This document shows positions 60,789 to 64,000 of a DNA stretch of 64,000 bases, one piece after another (position 1 is the stretch's first letter; the number at the start of each line of letters is the position of its first letter). The position numbers and the translations under genes were made by a program. The DNA is from CATOSP01 sp965197545 (lineage in GTDB: Bacteria; Chloroflexota; Dehalococcoidia; Lucifugimonadales; UBA3495): positions 806,001 to 870,000 of the forward strand of contig CBDANJ010000008.1 in NCBI GenBank assembly GCA_965197545.1. The letters are read 5' to 3'. Under the pieces are notes generated by a model, which ran no database searches, was not told the DNA's origin, and saw nothing but the letters and a program-made list of their open reading frames with translations.

Positions 60789-60945
60789 GCAGGTTGGCCC
60801 CTTCCAGAATGAGGTTCAAATGTTAGACAGGATCATTCCCGCCGTACGCGGGACCGGGTGTCCATTCTAGCAGAGTGTAGAAGTGATTGTAGCGGGTCCG
60901 GCTGTCCCGGCCAGGGAGGGTCTCTCGACAGGAAGATGCCTAAAA

Positions 60946-61057
60946 CCCCCCTTTCGCTAACTGTTCAGAGTTGAGTTGCCCGGGGAAACGTTAGGGGAGA
61001 ATCTCCCCCCTTTGCGAAAGGGGGATTAAGCGGGATTTCCCCCAAGTCTGAACAGTT
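60946..61057. repeat. nested inverted repeats (MITE/REP-like)
   Basis: Two nested pairs: CCCCCTTTCGC (60947-60957) / GCGAAAGGGGG (61014-61024), and AACTGTTCAG (60959-60968) / CTGAACAGTT (61048-61057). No gene in the 60789-61242 gap. Confidence 0.65.
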
Positions 61058-61185
61058 GCCTTTGATTACCTGTTGAGGCGCTACGTCTCCTGAGGTGGTA
61101 CTACTCCGACGGAGTTGGTAGGGAGAGTACAACATTTTGACTCCGGTACCAGGCGTGGGACCCCTGGGTTCGGGCCTACTAAATA

Positions 61186-61214
61186 GTGACAACTCAATAT
61201 TAAACTAATATAAT
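61186..61214 (+). promoter_or_regulatory. sigma-70-type promoter of zinc-ribbon gene
   Basis: GTGACA (61186-61191), 17-bp spacer, perfect TATAAT (61209-61214), 28 bases upstream of the start codon. Confidence 0.75.
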
Positions 61215-61242
61215 ATCTGCACTTGATGGAGGGAGGATCGTG

Positions 61243-61386
61243 ATGGAAGCGTATTGTGTCAAGTGCCGCAGCAAACAGGAGATATCTAACCCCCAGGCCA
61301 TAACCATGAAGAACGGGAAGCCCGCAACCCAGGGCCAGTGCCCTTTGTGCGGCACCAAAGTCTTCCGCATAGGCGCCAGCAGCTAG
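61243..61386 (+). CDS. DUF5679-like zinc-ribbon protein
   Basis: 47 residues, GGAGGGAGG upstream. YCVKCRSKQEI and GQCPLCGTKVFRIG supply two Cys-x2-Cys knuckles, with ITMKNGKPATQG between them. Matches the tiny DUF5679 zinc ribbons frequent in Chloroflexota. Probably nucleic-acid associated. Strong promoter and ribosome site suggest high expression. Confidence 0.8.
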   Translation: MEAYCVKCRSKQEISNPQAITMKNGKPATQGQCPLCGTKVFRIGASS

Positions 61387-61623
61387 GGGACTAGCTCCGG
61401 GTATACTGTGGGCGTTTCAAGACCAGGGATCCCGGAGTACCTGATCTCCGGTTGTGGGCTCTTCCGGGAATGGCCGGGGTATCGGTGAGTGCAGGGTGTT
61501 GTGGGCGGTTTCTCTTTTTGGTCTTTTCCCCAATCCTGGGCCGGAGGACTAGATCGAATTCTGCCGTTGGCCTGTTGATGGGAGATGGCACGTGCGGGTC
61601 TGATTCTCTCTGGTAGTTATCTC
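61387..61623 (+). other. non-coding stretch leading to terminator; possible 3' UTR or sRNA
   Basis: No supported reading frame between the zinc-ribbon stop and a strong terminator. Contains several short self-complementary GC stretches (e.g. CCGGGAATGGCCGGGG). Could be a long 3' UTR or a separate RNA with a TATACT at 61402-61407. No 6S, SRP or RNase P motif recognised. Confidence 0.3.
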
Positions 61624-61654
61624 GCCCCGCCCTGATGGGCGGGGTTCTTCTTTT
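61624..61654 (+). terminator. rho-independent terminator
   Basis: Perfect 8-bp stem CCCCGCCC / GGGCGGGG with loop TGAT, followed by TTCTTCTTTT. Confidence 0.9.
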
Positions 61655-61819
61655 ACCCGAGACTTGCCTGTGAGAGACCCCGCTATTCCTCGGCCCCGGT
61701 CCGCTGGCGGGCAGGCTTCCCGGCTAGTATCATAGTGGACTGCCGAGTACTCCGGCCCGGACGCCCTGAACTTGTTCCCCGACTTGCGTCATGATTTACG
61801 TGTACATGGAGGGATGGAA

Positions 61820-62125
61820 ATGTCTCAGCCGCAACCGGTTAGCTGGCAATCCATGCTGGAGCAGAACGCGCCCGAATTGTTGGCCAATGTGTCCGGTGTG
61901 CGGGAATGGGTCCTGCAGGACGGGGCTCTCTCCCTCAAGGTCAAAACGTTGATGACGATGCTGTGCGACGCCCTGTTGGCGCACTCCGATGGAGTCGCCG
62001 CCATCGCCGACAGGGCCCGGGCCGCGGGCGCAAGCGAGGAGGAGATCGCCGAAACCGTGGGGGTCGCGTTCCTGTTCGGTGGTATGCCAGCGCTGGTCAC
62101 GGGAGCCAACGCCTTCCGGAGGTAG
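61820..62125 (+). CDS. carboxymuconolactone-decarboxylase-family (AhpD-like) protein
   Basis: 101 residues from ATG 61820, six bases after GGAGGG; frame open from 61772. LSLKVKTLMTMLCDALLAHS holds the Cys...His of the CMD fold (only one Cys, so not a full AhpD CxxC). GASEEEIAETVGVAFLFGGM completes it. Possibly an antioxidant or decarboxylase subunit. Confidence 0.8.
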   Translation: MSQPQPVSWQSMLEQNAPELLANVSGVREWVLQDGALSLKVKTLMTMLCDALLAHSDGVAAIADRARAAGASEEEIAETVGVAFLFGGMPALVTGANAFRR

Positions 62126-62215
62126 ATGAGGTTTTCTATGCGCGGACGCCGCTAGGTGATATCCTTGAACCGGCCCGGTGCCCAACGAGGCCCAACCTTT
62201 GCGGAGGGGATTGCC

Positions 62216-63133
62216 ATGGTGACCAGCGAAACCGTCGCGTTCTTCAACGGTGAGCTCAAACCCGAAAGCCAGGTGGGAATCTCGATTCGAGACCGGGGCT
62301 ACCTTTACGGTGACGCCGTATTCGACGCCACCAGGACCTTTGGCGGGACTCCATTCAAGCTCCGGGAGCATATCCACCGCCTCTACGACTCCCTCCGCTA
62401 CCTTCGCATCGACCCCGGGATGAGCATGGAGGAAATGGAGCGGTGGTCGCAAGAAGTGGTCAACCACAACCATCCCCTCCTTCCGCCAGGCCAGGATATG
62501 TGGGTAATGCAGCGCATTAGCCGGGGTGTGGAGTCCAACGAGCCCTCCGGCGCCACGGTGCTCATCGAGAGCCACGCTATCCCCTTCGCCCGGCGTGCGC
62601 CACTTTACCGCGACGGCGTGAGAGTCATAACACCGTCCGTCCCTAGAATCCCGCCCCGGTTCCAAAGCCCTAGGGCCAAGACCCATAACTACCTGAACCT
62701 GGTCCTGGGAGACTTGGAGGCCCAGGCTACCGACCCGGATTCATGGGCTGTCCTACTGGACGAAAGCGGCAACCTAACCGAAGGACGGGGCTCCAATATC
62801 TTCCTGGTCAAGGACGGCGAAGTGACCACGCCCCGGGGGCAATTCGTCCTGGAGGGCATAACCCGGGGGATAGTGTTGGACCTTGCCCAAGGCCTGGATA
62901 TGCCGGTTGGCGAGAGGGACCTTGACCTGTTCGACGCCTACACCGCCGACGAAGCCTTCCTGACCTCAACCAGCCTTTGCATCTGTCCGGTATCTTCGGT
63001 CAACGGCGCCGCCGTCGGCGATGGCCGGGTGCCCGGTCCTGTAACTCAGCGGCTAATGGCGGCCTTTAGCGACCTGGCGGGCATGGACTACGTGGCCCAG
63101 TACCTGGCGCACTTGCCCGGCAACCAAGGATAG
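62216..63133 (+). CDS. class IV aminotransferase (IlvE/Dat-like)
   Basis: 305 residues from ATG 62216 (GGAGGGGA upstream). PLP fold type IV: ISIRDRGYLYGDAVFDATRT at the N-terminus, catalytic Lys155 in RAKTHNYLN, ESGNLTEGRGSNIFLV and FLTSTSLCICPV. Branched-chain or D-amino acid transaminase; also possible is aminodeoxychorismate lyase. 90 bases after the CMD gene, so likely co-transcribed. Confidence 0.88.
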   Translation: MVTSETVAFFNGELKPESQVGISIRDRGYLYGDAVFDATRTFGGTPFKLREHIHRLYDSLRYLRIDPGMSMEEMERWSQEVVNHNHPLLPPGQDMWVMQRISRGVESNEPSGATVLIESHAIPFARRAPLYRDGVRVITPSVPRIPPRFQSPRAKTHNYLNLVLGDLEAQATDPDSWAVLLDESGNLTEGRGSNIFLVKDGEVTTPRGQFVLEGITRGIVLDLAQGLDMPVGERDLDLFDAYTADEAFLTSTSLCICPVSSVNGAAVGDGRVPGPVTQRLMAAFSDLAGMDYVAQYLAHLPGNQG

Positions 63134-63397
63134 CATCCGAAAGCATCACCAATAGGCGCAATTTTCTTTTCCGGCGAGTTGTAAGCGGCTCTTCAGACTT
63201 CAACATCCCTTTCGCAGGATTATGTTGGTTGTTGCGACGTTTGGGATTTAATTAGCGAATCCGAGGAAGTCATCACATTTTCTCGAAAGTGGGGATTTCT
63301 GGAATACTGAACTTGCAACCCAGGAATGGCGAATCTAAACCATACCAAGTCAGGCAGGTCCGTAATGTGATTCTTCGACACGGGATAGGAATCGACG

Positions 63398-63607
63398 ATG
63401 ATGAAATATGAAATGATTATCTATTGGAGCGAAGAGGACGGGGCATTTCTCGTGGAAGTGCCAGAGTTGGTTGGGTGCATGGCCGACGGCGCAACATACC
63501 GGGAAGCCGTGGATAGTGCGGAAGTCATAATGCGAGAATGGATTGATACCGCCAAAGTGTTGGGACGCCCCATTCCGGAACCAAAGCCCCATCTCATGTC
63601 CTCCTAA
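63398..63607 (+). CDS. HicB-family antitoxin-like protein without HicA
   Basis: 69 residues; AGGA upstream of tandem ATGs (63398/63401). YEMIIYWSEEDGAFLVEVPE and GCMADGATYREAVDSAEVIM are the RNase-H-like HicB core. The DNA-binding tail of larger HicB proteins is absent, and no hicA frame lies in 63134-63397 or downstream. The preceding 260 bases hold nothing recognisable. Confidence 0.82.
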   Translation: MMKYEMIIYWSEEDGAFLVEVPELVGCMADGATYREAVDSAEVIMREWIDTAKVLGRPIPEPKPHLMSS

Positions 63608-63640
63608 ATGAGTCCCGAATAGGAACGCAAGGAGGCTATT

Positions 63641-64000
63641 ATGCCTGAGCTATTGGACCAGGTCGTAGAGCCGGCGGAGGCCGAACAACTTGCCACTGGC
63701 TTCGAGTTCACCGAAGGACCCGTATGGCATATTGATGGTTACTGGCTGTTCGTGGATATTCGCCGGAGCCTGATATTCCGCATGATGCCCGGCGGCGCAC
63801 CCGAAGTCTTCCGTGACAACAGCAACGGTTCCAATGGACTGACCTTCGACCTCCAGGGCCGCCTTATCATGTGCGAAGGCGACGGCCGCCGCCTGACCCG
63901 CATGGAATCCGATGGGGCGATTACTCCCATAGCCGAACGCTCCGATGGCAAGCGGTTGAACCGGCCCAACGACGTGGTGGTCCGCTCCGACGGCAGCATC
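63641..64000 (+). CDS. SMP-30/gluconolactonase-family protein (partial, runs off the window)
   Basis: First 120 residues, ATG six bases after AAGGAGG. GFEFTEGPVWHIDGYWLFVD, FRDNSNGSNGLTFDLQGRLI and NRPNDVVVRSDGSI are the propeller signatures of SMP-30/regucalcin lactonases, including metal-ligand Glu (TEGPVW) and Asn (RPND). No signal peptide. The C-terminus lies beyond 64000. Confidence 0.88.
   Translation, partial: MPELLDQVVEPAEAEQLATGFEFTEGPVWHIDGYWLFVDIRRSLIFRMMPGGAPEVFRDNSNGSNGLTFDLQGRLIMCEGDGRRLTRMESDGAITPIAERSDGKRLNRPNDVVVRSDGSI

Noticed and set aside
61387..61654. 6S, SRP or RNase P RNA
   Set aside because: None of the conserved loops of these RNAs is visible.
61796..62686. 296-residue minus-strand open frame
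   Set aside because: Antisense to the CMD and aminotransferase genes, both with strong family motifs.

Overview
The window is high-GC bacterial DNA. Gene content suggests Chloroflexota, most likely a SAR202/Dehalococcoidia-type lineage: long lipoprotein solute-binding proteins with a C-G-G N-terminus, two peptide/nickel-type ABC operons, LLM flavin oxidoreductase, SDRs, a DUF5679-like zinc ribbon, many TTG/GTG starts. This is inference from gene families only; there is no rRNA or other marker.

Region 1 (1-17,462) looks like the right-hand part of an integrated genomic island. It ends at a tRNA-Ser(CGA) gene, with a P4-type tyrosine integrase beside the tRNA 3' end; the other end is outside the window. 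It carries a damaged IS5-family element with an in-frame minisatellite, a HEPN-like two-gene module, small unknown genes, a DsbA-like thiol protein, a DarG-like macrodomain, a 2'-5' RNA ligase family protein, a broken DEAH helicase plus a coiled-coil nuclease-like protein, and HNH and SNase-like nucleases. The most unusual part is a run of three paralogous two-helix proteins resembling T4SS pilins, each with a four-cysteine C-terminal domain, followed by a lipoprotein. Several reading frames between 600 and 7,130 are broken, whereas I found no broken gene right of the tRNA.

Region 2 (17,463-36,066) holds an SDR, a YkgJ/GNAT pair, gamma-glutamyltransferase, and two paralogous peptide-type ABC import systems. 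One is contiguous (SBP-B-C-D-F, 34,026 to 28,119). The other is split into D-F and SBP-B-C by an oppositely oriented membrane gene. Then come a tandem pair of small membrane proteins, an orphan PstS-like lipoprotein and a ~160 bp inverted-repeat element.

Region 3 (36,187-49,569) holds a Fur-family regulator, a VOC protein, queA, folD, an LLM oxidoreductase, and a five-gene operon of two ~1,130-residue FtsX-type permeases, two LolD-like ATPases and a retropepsin-like protease.

Region 4 (49,788-64,000) holds an atypical SDR, a two-subunit 3-oxoacid CoA-transferase, DCC and NYN proteins, a BNR propeller, an MNT/HEPN toxin-antitoxin pair, a tartrate/malate-type dehydrogenase, a cobalamin nucleotide-loop cluster (phosphatase-cobQ-cobU-pduX), a zinc ribbon with a clear promoter, a CMD-family protein, a class IV aminotransferase, an orphan HicB and the start of an SMP-30 protein.
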